Below, in pieces: positions 25,552 to 35,625 of a stretch of DNA of 64,000 nt. Source of the stretch: Liolophura sinensis (taxonomy: Eukaryota > Mollusca > Polyplacophora > Chitonida > Chitonidae); the NCBI RefSeq assembly GCF_032854445.1, contig NC_088300.1, forward strand, positions 78,839,084-78,903,083, given 5' to 3'. The translations under genes were made by a program, and so were the position numbers. Position 1 is the stretch's first letter. The number at the start of each line of letters is the position of its first letter. The notes under the pieces were generated by a model. The model was not told the origin of the DNA, made no database searches, and worked only from the letters and a program-made list of their open reading frames with translations.

Positions 25552-27130
25552 AAGAGATGGCATGGCCATACATACATATACATGTGTGCGGTACTCAAGA
25601 GCCTGCGTGGTACTCAAGAGCCTGCGTGGTACTCAAGAGCCTGCGTGGTACTCAAGCGCATGCGTGGTACTCAAGAGCATGCGTGGTACTCAAGAGCATG
25701 CGTGGTATTCAAGCGCCTGCACTGCCATACACACATATACATGTAAGTGGTATTCAAGAGATGGCATGGTCAATGGTTGCATAAATTCAGGAGACGGTGT
25801 GGTCCATGCATATATGTACATGTAAATGGGACTCATGGGCCAGCACGGTTCATGGCTGCATGAATATGTAAGTTTTTCTCAAGAGCCGGCATGGACCATA
25901 TATGCATGCAAATGTAAGTCATACTCAAGAGCCGACATGGGCCATGTATGCATGCACATGTAAGTGGTACTCAAAAGCCAGCATGGACCATGTATGCATG
26001 CACACATAAGTGGTAATCAAAAGCTAGCATGGACCATGTATGCATGCACATAGAAGTGGTACTCAAGAGCCGGCATGGACCATGTAATCACGCACATATA
26101 AGTGGTACCCAGGAGACTGCATGGGCAATGTATGCATGCACATATAAGTGGTATTCAAGAGCCGGCATGGACCATGTATGCACGCACATGTAAGTGGTAT
26201 TGACGAGCTGGCTTGGACCATGTAATCATGCACATATAAGTCATACTCAAGAGCCGGCATGGGCTATGTATGCATGCACACATAAGTGGTACTCAAAAGC
26301 CGGCATGGACCATGTATGCATGCACATGTAAGTGGTAATCAAAAGCCGGCATGGACCATGTATGCATGCACATATAAGTGGTACTCAAGAGCCGGCATGG
26401 ACCATGTATGCATGCACATACAAGTGATACTCAAGAGCCGGCATGGACCATGTATGCATGCACATATAAGTGGTACTTAAGAGCCGGTATGGACCGTGTA
26501 TGCATGCACATATAAGTGGTACTTGAGAGCCGGTATGGACCATGTATGCATGCACATATAAGTGGTACTCAAGAGCCGGCATGGACCATGTATGCATGCA
26601 CATACAAGTGATACTCAAGAGCCGGTATGGACCATGTATGCATGCACATACAAGTGATACTCAAGAGCCGGCATGGACCATGTATGCATGCACATATAAG
26701 TGGTACTTAAGAGCCGGCATGGACCGTGTATGCATGCACATATAAGTGGTACTCAAGAGCCGGTATGGACCGTGTATGCATGCACATATAAGTGGTACTC
26801 AAGAGCCGGCATGGACCATGTATGCATGCACATATAAGTGGTACTCAAGAGCCGGCATGGACCATGTATGCATGCACATATAAGTGGTACTCAAGAGCAG
26901 GCATGGACCATGTATGCATGCACATATAAGTGGTACTCAAGAGCAGGCATGGACCATGTATGCATGCACATAGAAGTGGTACTCAAGAGCAGGCATGGAC
27001 CATGTATGCATGCACATAGAAGTGGTACTCAAGAGCAGGCATGGACCATGTATGCATGCACATAGAAGTGGTACTCAAGAGCAGGCATGGACCATGTATG
27101 CATGCACATATAAGTGGTATTCAAGAGATG
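25552..27130. repeat. 46-bp tandem array with 19-bp sub-array at its head
   Basis: The main unit is 46 bp: GTGGTACTCAAGAGCCGGCA, then TGGACCATGTATGCATGCAC, then ATATAA. About 27 well-aligned units run from about 25870 to 27130, preceded by more divergent ones. At 25590-25722 a 19-bp unit (GGTACTCAAGAGCCTGCGT), corresponding to the first part of the 46-bp unit, is repeated seven times. Each full unit carries the self-complementary TGCATGCA. Variants spread in blocks: AGCAGGC replaces AGCCGGC only in the last units, and CATAGAAG clusters near the right end. Since 46 is not a multiple of three, long open frames on both strands are artefacts. Confidence 0.95.
25590..25722. repeat. 19-bp sub-repeat, seven copies
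   Basis: Units start at 25590, 25609, 25628, 25647, 25666, 25685 and 25704, varying between AGCCTGCGT and AGCATGCGT. They are an independent amplification of part of the 46-bp unit. Confidence 0.93.
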
Positions 27131-27544
27131 ACACTGCCCATGCATATATGCTTATCATTGTGTACAGCAAACAGTTTAATAAACATTCCAAGCCTACATT
27201 TCATGATAGAGGGAGTTTTAACACACTGAACACGTAGTATCATACTTTCATCAGACTTCTTCACTGCTTCCAAATCCATAACAATGCCAAAATCGATATT
27301 GATCCAGCCAGAATTGGCAATGGCTCAACAAATCTGTACTGGAAATTATATCTATTCAATACATTCTATGACAATAACTGCCATCCTGCTCATATAGATA
27401 ATTGCAGCACTAATGATTCTCTGTATAAAGATGAAAGCTTGCTAGCTGAAAGCTTTCACAATTACACAAGGAATTTACAATACATAGAAAAATTATACCA
27501 GAATGCATTCGGCCACCTCTCACACCTCTCTTTTCATACTGAAC

Positions 27545-27563
27545 ATATATATATATATATATA
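27545..27563. repeat. (TA)n microsatellite
   Basis: Roughly nine TA dinucleotides in the large intron. Confidence 0.9.
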
Positions 27564-30487
27564 GTTCTAGTCCATGCCCTACAGACATGGAAAGCAAATC
27601 ATAAACACATGACCATACCCACCTGATGATAAATACAACAGTGTCAACAAAGCACTCCAGTAAGAGTATAGAAATGTACATGAATATCTTATCTGCTGGC
27701 CAGGATATAGAGATCCTAGACTCAAAATGCATGTGCAATGAGCATGCACCTAGCTCTACCTTATGAAAGCTTACACTACAAACTGATGTTGGTATGCAAA
27801 TAGCAGATACCCAGATACCCTTGACAACAGTAAAACAGCTGAATAGTTCAGGCTTCCTCTTTTATTAAACATCTATTCTACACTCTTGAGATAAAGAGGC
27901 ACCCACATGAATTTTAATTACAAAGGGCCATAAGTGTCATGTAAAAAACATAGCATGTTTCCATCAAATTGAACATTAGCATTTTAGCTGATTTCATGCT
28001 TGATAACTCGGCTTATTTTCTTCCCCTCAACACCTCCACAGCCTGCTCTGAACTGGTGAACAAAACACAAATTACATGTTGATGTGCCTGGCAACTGGCA
28101 AAAGAAAACTAGATTGAGCATAAACCAGGCTGGGTTTATTTCCTGCTGCTTATACCACTGCCCTCCAGACAGCTGAAACCCATGAGAGCTGACCTCAATA
28201 AGAGCAGTATTATGACACAGTAAACATCAACAGCTCATCCACACCAATCACAATCCTACACAAGCAGAAAAACTTTCATACAAACTAACATTTTAAGGGA
28301 ACCGGTTGTACTGACAAGTGGCATCTACATGTAGCAGAATACATGTAACTCTGAATGCCCTTTACCTCAAGTCATTTCCTCACTCAATAAACAGGCCCAT
28401 AAATCCATAACCATGCTATAAAACAAATATGTTAAATACCCATTCTAGTGCAGACATAATAATATGAAATTCTGGTAGAAATTCTTCCTATAACATGCTA
28501 TGATTGGAGTTTCACTACTGAAAGTTGCTTGGATTGGAAAGGCTACTGATGTCAACACACAGGTGTATACAGAGGTAAATCCGGTGATAAGTAAGAGATA
28601 GAAAACAACAAGCCCTGCTGGATACACACACCCACATAGGGAGACATAGTGAATGCAAACTCCTGTTTTTCTCCACCACAATGTTTCACACCATTGGTTT
28701 CTCAATGGTTGTTAAGTGCATCCTGATGTGGCATTTGTCAGAAAATGTGAGCGTCTGTATTTGAGTGTATCTTTGCCGCTATTTTACACAGCAAAACAAC
28801 CACAATACTCCTCAGAGTACAAAGGGTATACACACCATATCAATACTACAGGCTACACTTAATTATATGGCATTATCTTGTAAGACAATAGCATGAACAA
28901 CAACTTTCTGAATTTCAAACTTAATGACGCAGATTATGACACAAAACAAGCCTTGTGCATCCCTTCAGGGCTCCCTGCCCAAATTTTGGGAAATTTCTGA
29001 AAACAACAAATAATGATTATTTTGATTGTTGGGCTATCTTCAGTATAAACCAAGATTTGGTTGAAAGCAAAATTTGTTGATATCTGACATCAAGAGACCC
29101 TTAATTACTTGAAAGAATAATTTATCAGGTGTTCACCCCAGGGTAAGTTATCTCCAAGCTAGCTATGAGTACAACATACACAGTCAGTGTATATGCCTGT
29201 TTTTACTGCCTACATCTCCATGTGCATGAATACTTGTTTGTATGTGTGTTATGCAAGTCTTTGCAAAATAATGTTATGGGGTAAGCAGTGAACATGTACA
29301 TGTCCAGCTAAATAGGATAATCAGTCATATAGTGGTCACCTAAAAAAGCTGTGGTAAATGGGAATAGTGTTAAGATCATATCCTGTACATGTAGAGCACC
29401 AGGATAAACACACACCTGCTGTCTTCACACACATTAATATGCACACTGTAGCAGAGCCTGCCAGATAGCCTTGATGTGATCAGATGAGTAAACACCTCAT
29501 TTCCAACATCCATGTCAATAATGAATTAGACAATAACAGCATGTATGTGTGTATACTTATATGACAGAATAAATTCTCAAGTTGGGAAATGCCAGATGAC
29601 ACTGAGATTTTGTACAGCTAATTTTGCCAACCATAAAACAGAAAAATCCAGCAGGCAAAGGTAAAAACATGAACTAGTTCATTTGCATCAACAGTCTCTC
29701 TCTGATTTAAATACCTTATCTTCCCAAAAATAGATATTTCAGTTGTCTATTTTAGAACCTGTGCATTCCACAAATGGATCTGTAAAGCTGCTGAGGGTAT
29801 TCTAAGCATGTACTGTGTCATGCTGGAACTGAACTAGACGTAAACATGCTAATTTCATGGCCAAGAGGGACTGGCTTCAGGTTTGAATGGCCTTGGTAAT
29901 TGAAGTTTTCCAAGTCATAAAAGGTCACTGTTGGCTAGGAGACACATTTCCATCTCATCTAGTACCATATGTCCAGGCTTTATTACCCACACAGTGCCTG
30001 CACAGACGGAAATGTGTTGTGAGGCAACCAGGAACAGATCTGCTTTCCTCAACCCTATTGGCAGGAGACAAATGATATTTCGGTCTGTACTACGCCAGAG
30101 CTCATGCACAATCAATATCCTTGATACTGCGCCCTGATCAATAATCACAACAAAGCTGAACACAGAGAAAGCGTTGATGGAGATGGCTTGGCTGTCAAGG
30201 CCTGCTTGTCTGCCACATCCAACCCGCAGAGGGACTTAGTTGCCTTGCAGATGTTACCTCTGTGTCATTATTCTTGGCACAGTAATTAGAAAGCAATTCA
30301 TCTTTCAGCTTCACAGGCCAAATAATAATGGTAAGATCGCGAATAACAACAGCACATCAGTCTGCAGAACTTAAGTCGCATATAAGTAACCAGGTGTGCA
30401 TGTTACCTGAAGAAGAGCTATGAACGTTACACTTGTCCTATGAGACAAAAGCATACCAGAATCTAAAACAATTAGAAGAAATCTTAC

Positions 30488-30604
30488 CTGATATTGAGCA
30501 GTATCAGCTTCTTCCACAAAACCCCGATGGCGGTCAACCAAAAATTCTACTGGCTTCCTCTTGCCGCCACTTATAGCAAACTTGTCAACTAATGGCTTGA
30601 AACT
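30488..30604 (-). CDS. JMJD1C: JMJD1C-like demethylase, exon B
   Basis: Exon of 117 nt (39 codons), phase 0 at both ends. The acceptor is TTCTGCTTGCAG before AGT TTC AAG, and the donor is CAG|GTAAGA. The peptide starts SFKPLVDKFAISGG and continues PVEFLVDRHRGFVEE to AQYQ. Joined to exon A it restores WPAL-SFKPLVDK, matching the WPALTFKPLV junction of vertebrate JMJD1C; the following VEFLVD also matches. This contiguity argues that no exon is missing in the 2.6-kb intron between A and B. The exon continues the N-terminal fold and holds no catalytic residue. Nearest neighbour on the opposite strand is the possible nested small ORF at 31474-31653. The one uncertainty is an alternative AG two bases further in, which would break the frame. 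Confidence 0.88.
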
Positions 30605-30845
30605 CTGCAAGCAGAATACAAATTGGTGGTGGAGAAATCAATACGGTGAGAGCTGAGACTTTCACAACACTGGCATGACACAAGAAATCACTCACAGTGG
30701 ACATGCCGTGTCCAATAGTTCGCCTAGATTCTATTAGCAGAGAATGGCCAGTGTAATCACCTCCAAACACTCAGCCTATAGGATTTAAAAGCCATTACAG
30801 ATTCAAAAGGATCAAATTTAGTTTATTTTCTTCTTCTTTTTTTTT

Positions 30846-30863
30846 GGGGGGGGGGGGGGGGGG
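30846..30863 (+). repeat. poly(G) tract next to poly(T)
   Basis: About nine T directly followed by about 18 G, with an A10 run shortly after. Unstable and prone to assembly error. Confidence 0.9.
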
Positions 30864-31473
30864 TCAGAAACACAAAAAAAAAATCTGTCACTGGGTGGCT
30901 TAGAACACTATTCTAATGTACTTGATTGTACATATCCTTTCCCATTGGACAGAGCACTTGGAATTTACATTTGCCAATCTAATCATCCAGGTACATGAAC
31001 TGTAAGAGGGAGAATGCTGTGTCAATGATGTACTCAAGCAGATGATTCACATTTTACCAAAAACAAGTTAACCTGAAGAAACCAAAAGCTGCAAGGCTCA
31101 ATAATGATACCCAGAAGTGGAGGGGGGCTTAACACCCTCCCTCTGGCCAAAGAAAACTATGTCACAGACTGGTCTGGTCAGGTGGAAATACCGGCACTTA
31201 AACTGCAAGTAATTCTGCCACAGAGGCCTTGAGAAGATGGCCACTTTCCAAAGTGCTGCAAAAATTTGGTTTCATTACAAAACTTATTTCCAAAATTGGA
31301 AGCTACATTGCAGTGACTTAACTTTCGAAAACACTCAAATCTTCCGAAAAAAAAATCAGAGGCTCAAAAGCAAAAAGCCCCGCGCCAAATGATTATCGAT
31401 CGTAGCGTTGTTCCAATTTTCTTTCTCAAGTCCCACTCTGGCTGCTTCGGTCAGCCAATTATCCATAGCAAAT

Positions 31474-31653
31474 ATGGCTCCTGGAGACAAGTCATCCGAA
31501 TGGGTGCAAGACCTCAAAGGGAATCCAGGAATCAATATGAAGGGGAAAAAAACTGTACATTCCCCTGGTATACCATGTCCTCCGGGTGGCAGGTATATCG
31601 ATCTGAAGAGTCTGTCGGAGATGGCCAGGCTAATGCGGCTGAATAAAGCCTGA
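31474..31653 (+). CDS. Possible small nested gene, 59 codons, unrecognised
   Basis: Plus-strand ORF starting MAPGDKSSEWVQDLKGNPGI and ending SLSEMARLMRLNKA before TGA. The chosen ATG has A at -3 and G at +4, a good eukaryotic start context, and a longer in-frame extension upstream exists. A CCAAT-type box (31455-31459) and a small CpG cluster (31381-31406) lie just upstream, suggesting a promoter. The region is clearly more GC-rich than the surrounding intron, and codon choice looks mixed rather than repeat-like. The product would be hydrophilic and basic, with a Pro/Gly-rich centre (PGIPCPPGGRYID) and a predicted amphipathic C-terminal helix, without signal peptide or membrane segment. It lies antisense inside the intron between exons A and B. 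The minus strand is also open (31356-31703), so the strand is not certain. No family is recognised; it could be a processed-gene fragment. Confidence 0.35.
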   Translation: MAPGDKSSEWVQDLKGNPGINMKGKKTVHSPGIPCPPGGRYIDLKSLSEMARLMRLNKA

Positions 31654-33222
31654 TGAAGAGATTCTATCAACATGACAAGCTCTTCCCTGGCAGGGCGGCA
31701 CAATTTGAGCCAATTTATAACCCACCCATTTTAAGTCTATCCAGATGCACTCTGTTTGACTTTAGCTCCACAAGCAGCCCGCCTGAGCCAGTAAGTGTTT
31801 TCTAAACTACTGCCTGAACATTCCAACAATTATCTACAAAAAATAGGATTTCTCTTGGAAAGTCTATAGACTTGAATGCAGACTTGCGCATGTTTGCTGA
31901 AGATCCATGAGCATTGGTTTTGCTTACATATGGTTGAATAACCTGATGTTACTGTTGCTTCTAATGCATTGATAAGGTGAGAGACCTTTTGTTTATACCC
32001 TGAACAAACAAATTTCAAGCAATACTGTTTTAACACACATGTGTGCGGCTAGCAAGGAACGTAATTTGTTATTGATTGAAAGAAAGCTATTTCCTGATGT
32101 AGCTGACTCAAGACTGGACAAGCCACCCACAATGAGCCCCTTCTCCATCAGCTGTATCAACCAGTTGGCATGCAACCAAGTCTCGCTAGATCCAGCCACC
32201 CTTCCGTCCATTAAATGGAGGATGAGGGAAATCTAGGCTTTTACATTTACCATAGTAGACAGTCAACTAATAGAACATTCACACACAAGGAACCTGTTTA
32301 CATAGAAAGAATAACTGTTCTTCGTAGGTACGCAGAAAAAAAAAAGTTCTTGTGATAAATGTATATGTAAAAAAATATATTTAACAATGATTTTGGCTTT
32401 TCTACTTTACTGTTTAGGCAGGGCCACCTCTAGAAAAAAATTGCAGGTTTTGATCCAAAACTTTAACAATGACATTGTGAACGTGCACACAGACACCCAA
32501 AATGATGTTTTCTGTGAGTTCTAGTCCGTGAATGGAAAAAATCTGTTTGGAAATTAAACTTTATTGGCATACCCTATATTTTTTTTTTAATTTAATTGTT
32601 TTCTGGAAGTAAAACAGCAGTAGTTATGGCCCAGTTAGGACACAAATCTGTTGTACATTTGTTTTACGTCTGCATTATTTGCAAAGGAGCACAGGAGGAA
32701 CATTTGTCAAATATTGAACAGATGCATGTTTTCTCAGCTGAGAAGATTACCACATGTACTATGTGCATCTGAGAAGAAATCTAAAGTTAAATTGGCCGTT
32801 TTTCATCTACTAAATATACATTTGTGCCGGTGAATGCGGCTATATCAATAAATAGTCAAGAATAACGTACAATTTTACATCAAATTTACCATTTGCATTT
32901 GGTTTACCTGAAAACATATACAGTGGTAGCTCCAGAGGTCAAACCTTTTTGCAAGTTACTTTTAGTAATCAAACACTGTGTGCAGACAGATACACACCAC
33001 TTAATGCAAGGAACAGGTAAAATGTGTGTACATACAGATGACATTTGTACATTTCCATACAGGCAATAAAGCCATTGATAGGTATACACCTGTATAAAAT
33101 CTTTTTGTGGCAATGTACGTGTAAAACCACAATGCAGATCATAAGCTGCCACCACAGATCAAAAGCTTTAACATGAAGATCAGATGTAGCCCAATGCATA
33201 TAATTAAAAATACTGAACTTAC

Positions 33223-33378
33223 CAAAGCAGGCCAGTTGACAAGCTGGTGTCTTGGTTTGTTAATGTCTTCACGTTCGGCCCACAGTAATGTATTTTCCAC
33301 AAGAAAAACTTGAAATGTTTCCTGCACACGGACCCATTCTCGTTTCTTCCACTCTTTGTCATCAAATTCAACGAGTGC
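33223..33378 (-). CDS. JMJD1C: KDM3-family demethylase (JMJD1C-like), N-terminal coding exon A
   Basis: Internal exon of 156 nt (52 codons), phase 0 at both ends. The acceptor is a pyrimidine-rich stretch ending CCAG before position 33378, and the donor is TTG|GTAAGT after 33223. The peptide begins ALVEFDDKEWKKREWV and ends HQLVNWPAL. As I recall it, vertebrate JMJD1C has VEFDDLEWDKREWV, then FLVEYHLIWAKR and QWPAL at the same spacing, so the order and spacing of landmarks match. This segment belongs to the PWWP/Tudor-like N-terminal region of KDM3 proteins, nuclear Fe(II)/2-oxoglutarate enzymes acting on methylated histone H3 lysine 9; JMJD1C's own catalytic activity is debated. The initiator Met and the usual GKRFL and WRAG motifs must lie in an upstream exon that I could not find. 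Family assignment is strong; the JMJD1C-versus-KDM3A/B choice is an inference from residue identity. Confidence 0.88.
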
Positions 33379-35576
33379 CTGGAATAGAGAAGTAGTGAAA
33401 AGGCCTTGAGTTCAGGGCAAAACAGAAGAGATCCATGAGAAGGCTTATCTCTACATGATGCAGAGACCTTCACAGGTGTCCATGTACATTGTTTGCTTTA
33501 CAATCACAGCCTCGGCTCATCCCCACAAACATGATCAAATACCACAATCTGACAGATAGGAGGACAGAAAAAGTGTACCCATCGAAAGCCAGACAGCCAG
33601 TGAAGGGCCAGCAGCAGTTTTTTATCTACCCTCTGAAATGGGGCTGTTTGTTAAGGTGTTGTAAGCCCAGCAGCAGGTGATCAAGTAGGGAGGGAACTAC
33701 CGGTACATGTACCTGTAGCTCACATTAGCCTCTCTGTCACGGGTGCAGAGCTTAACCTTCCTTGGATTTACAGCCACATAAATACTTTACACCAAGGTGC
33801 CCAAAGAATATGTACATACATGGTAAACTACTGCTACTAAGCAACAATGGTCTTAATTTAAATATCTGACAGAAAATCATCCAACCCTACATCTGAAAGC
33901 TTCAAGGGCAATGTGGAAAAAAGTAAACTTTCATCCACTATGGAAAACAAAGGCAGACAGAACTGGATGGCAGAAACAGAAATCCAATCGCTGTGATTGT
34001 TCCTAGAAACATGTTCCTAGGCATCTTGCACACATTAACACTGTGGCTTGCTCTCTTAAAACATAAATGCGCAAATTTGAAATATGCTTCTATAAGCATA
34101 AAGTACAGTTAGGATTACCCTAGGCATTCGCATTGAATAACTGAACATTGTAATATTTACTTTACTTTCGTCTTGGTCTTGATACATATGTGTGGATACA
34201 TGAGCACACCATGATGTATTTCCTTTCATGTTCTAGTGTTATTAAGAGTACATGTACTTGTCCCACACACAGATGTACTCATATATATGTGATTATCTGC
34301 TCTATTCACATTTCCTCCTATTTTCCCTTGGCTGATTCTCTTTCTTCCTGTGTAGTGTTAAACCACCAGTTCTCGGTATTACTTGACAGAGGCCACAGAG
34401 GACATGAAAGAGGCCACATTGTGCATTAGAATTTGAGTCAGCTATGTGCAATAAAAAAAGAAGCCATCAGTTAATTAACCTTTTTTTTTTTGTTGCAAAA
34501 AAAACCAAAACACCAATACACCTTGGACGTACAGCATGCAACAAAACGAGGGCATAGAGCAGGCAAACCACGGACTTGTATAGTACACAGTATTGCTATG
34601 ATACATGTACAGGTATACAATGAATGTGCCTTGTAAATTGAGTGAATAAGAATGTACATGTGTTTTACTCAGTTGCTACCAATGCTAAAAATGACCTCAC
34701 TCACAAGCAGATGCCAACTGTGCACCAAGCTTTCTTCACTTTTTCCCCCACAACATATAAGAAGTATTATGGGAAAAATGCATAAAGTGGCCTGATGCAT
34801 GTACTTAACTTGATGTGTAACTTGTCAAGATTAAAGCCTTTCTTGTCAAGATTAAAATATTTGGGTGAAGATTCTTACTGATCATGTGAATGCTTGATTG
34901 GCTATTTGACATTCCGCTATAAAACAGGAATGAGGCCACCTCAAGTCATCAATAAGCACCGCTGTTGTCAGTTAGGTGGTATGGGTCATAGCTTTAACAA
35001 GTACATGTACATGTAATATGGAACTCACATTCACATACATGTACAATACAGATACATTATTTCCTTTTAATGGGTTACGCGTTAATATAGAAATCAGTTA
35101 ATGATTTCATCCCCAGAATCAGAAACACTGGTAAAGGGCTCCGATGAGCACACTTGCCACAAAGGTTGATACAAACCAGTGTAGAAAGACACATGTACAT
35201 GCACAATACACCTGTATACCTATGCACGAATCAGGTGTGCCAGTGTCTGTTTTAATGGGGATGCCAACAAAGCTGCTTTATTTGTTTGTTTCTATTTGTA
35301 GGGCAGACCATGTGACTACCTCATGTACATGTATCTGAAGCCATAGGTGATTGATGGACAAAGACTGTGGATATACTTTGCATGAGGGATCAATAAAACA
35401 CTACCTGCAGGGTATAATCCATTAATACATAAGATATATCTATTGTAAAGGCCTTGGGGAAACTATAACCCTATTGCTGAGGCACTCTAAAGGGCCAGTT
35501 AATTTGGTTTACTGTACACACAAGTCTGTGCTATAAACATGTACATGTATTTCCAATTATTTGCTTTTACAATTGT

Positions 35577-35625
35577 GTACATGTATGTACATGTATCCAT
35601 AAACAAATATACATACATGTACATA
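35577..35625. repeat. ACATGT-rich inverted repeat
   Basis: TGTACATGTATGTACATGTA and, after a short AT-rich spacer, ATACATACATGTACATAC. The two sides are complementary over about 13-18 bases. Confidence 0.7.

Larger units (their letters stand above)
17193..30487 (-). other. Intron between exons B and C (13.3 kb, phase 0)
   Basis: Bounded by GTAAGA after exon B and TTTACAG before exon C. It contains the foldback hairpin at 18469, a CpG-rich patch at 18700-18840 and the large 46-bp array at 25552-27130. It also contains a poly(T) at 24993-25011 and a (TA)n at 27545-27563. The rest, including 19-24.9 kb and 27.2-30.4 kb, is featureless AT-rich DNA to my eye. Confidence 0.75.
30605..33222 (-). 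other. Intron between exons A and B (2.6 kb, phase 0)
   Basis: Bounded by GTAAGT after exon A and GCTTGCAG before exon B. It contains a T9/G18 junction tract at 30837-30863 and the possible nested small ORF at 31474-31653. No other element is recognised. Confidence 0.8.

Noticed and set aside
25479-27237. Apparent repeat proteins (CMHIQV, KSRHGPCMHAH and similar phrases) on both strands
   Set aside because: The 46-bp unit shifts frame every copy and all frames give the same three peptides in rotation. This is a DNA repeat, not a protein repeat.
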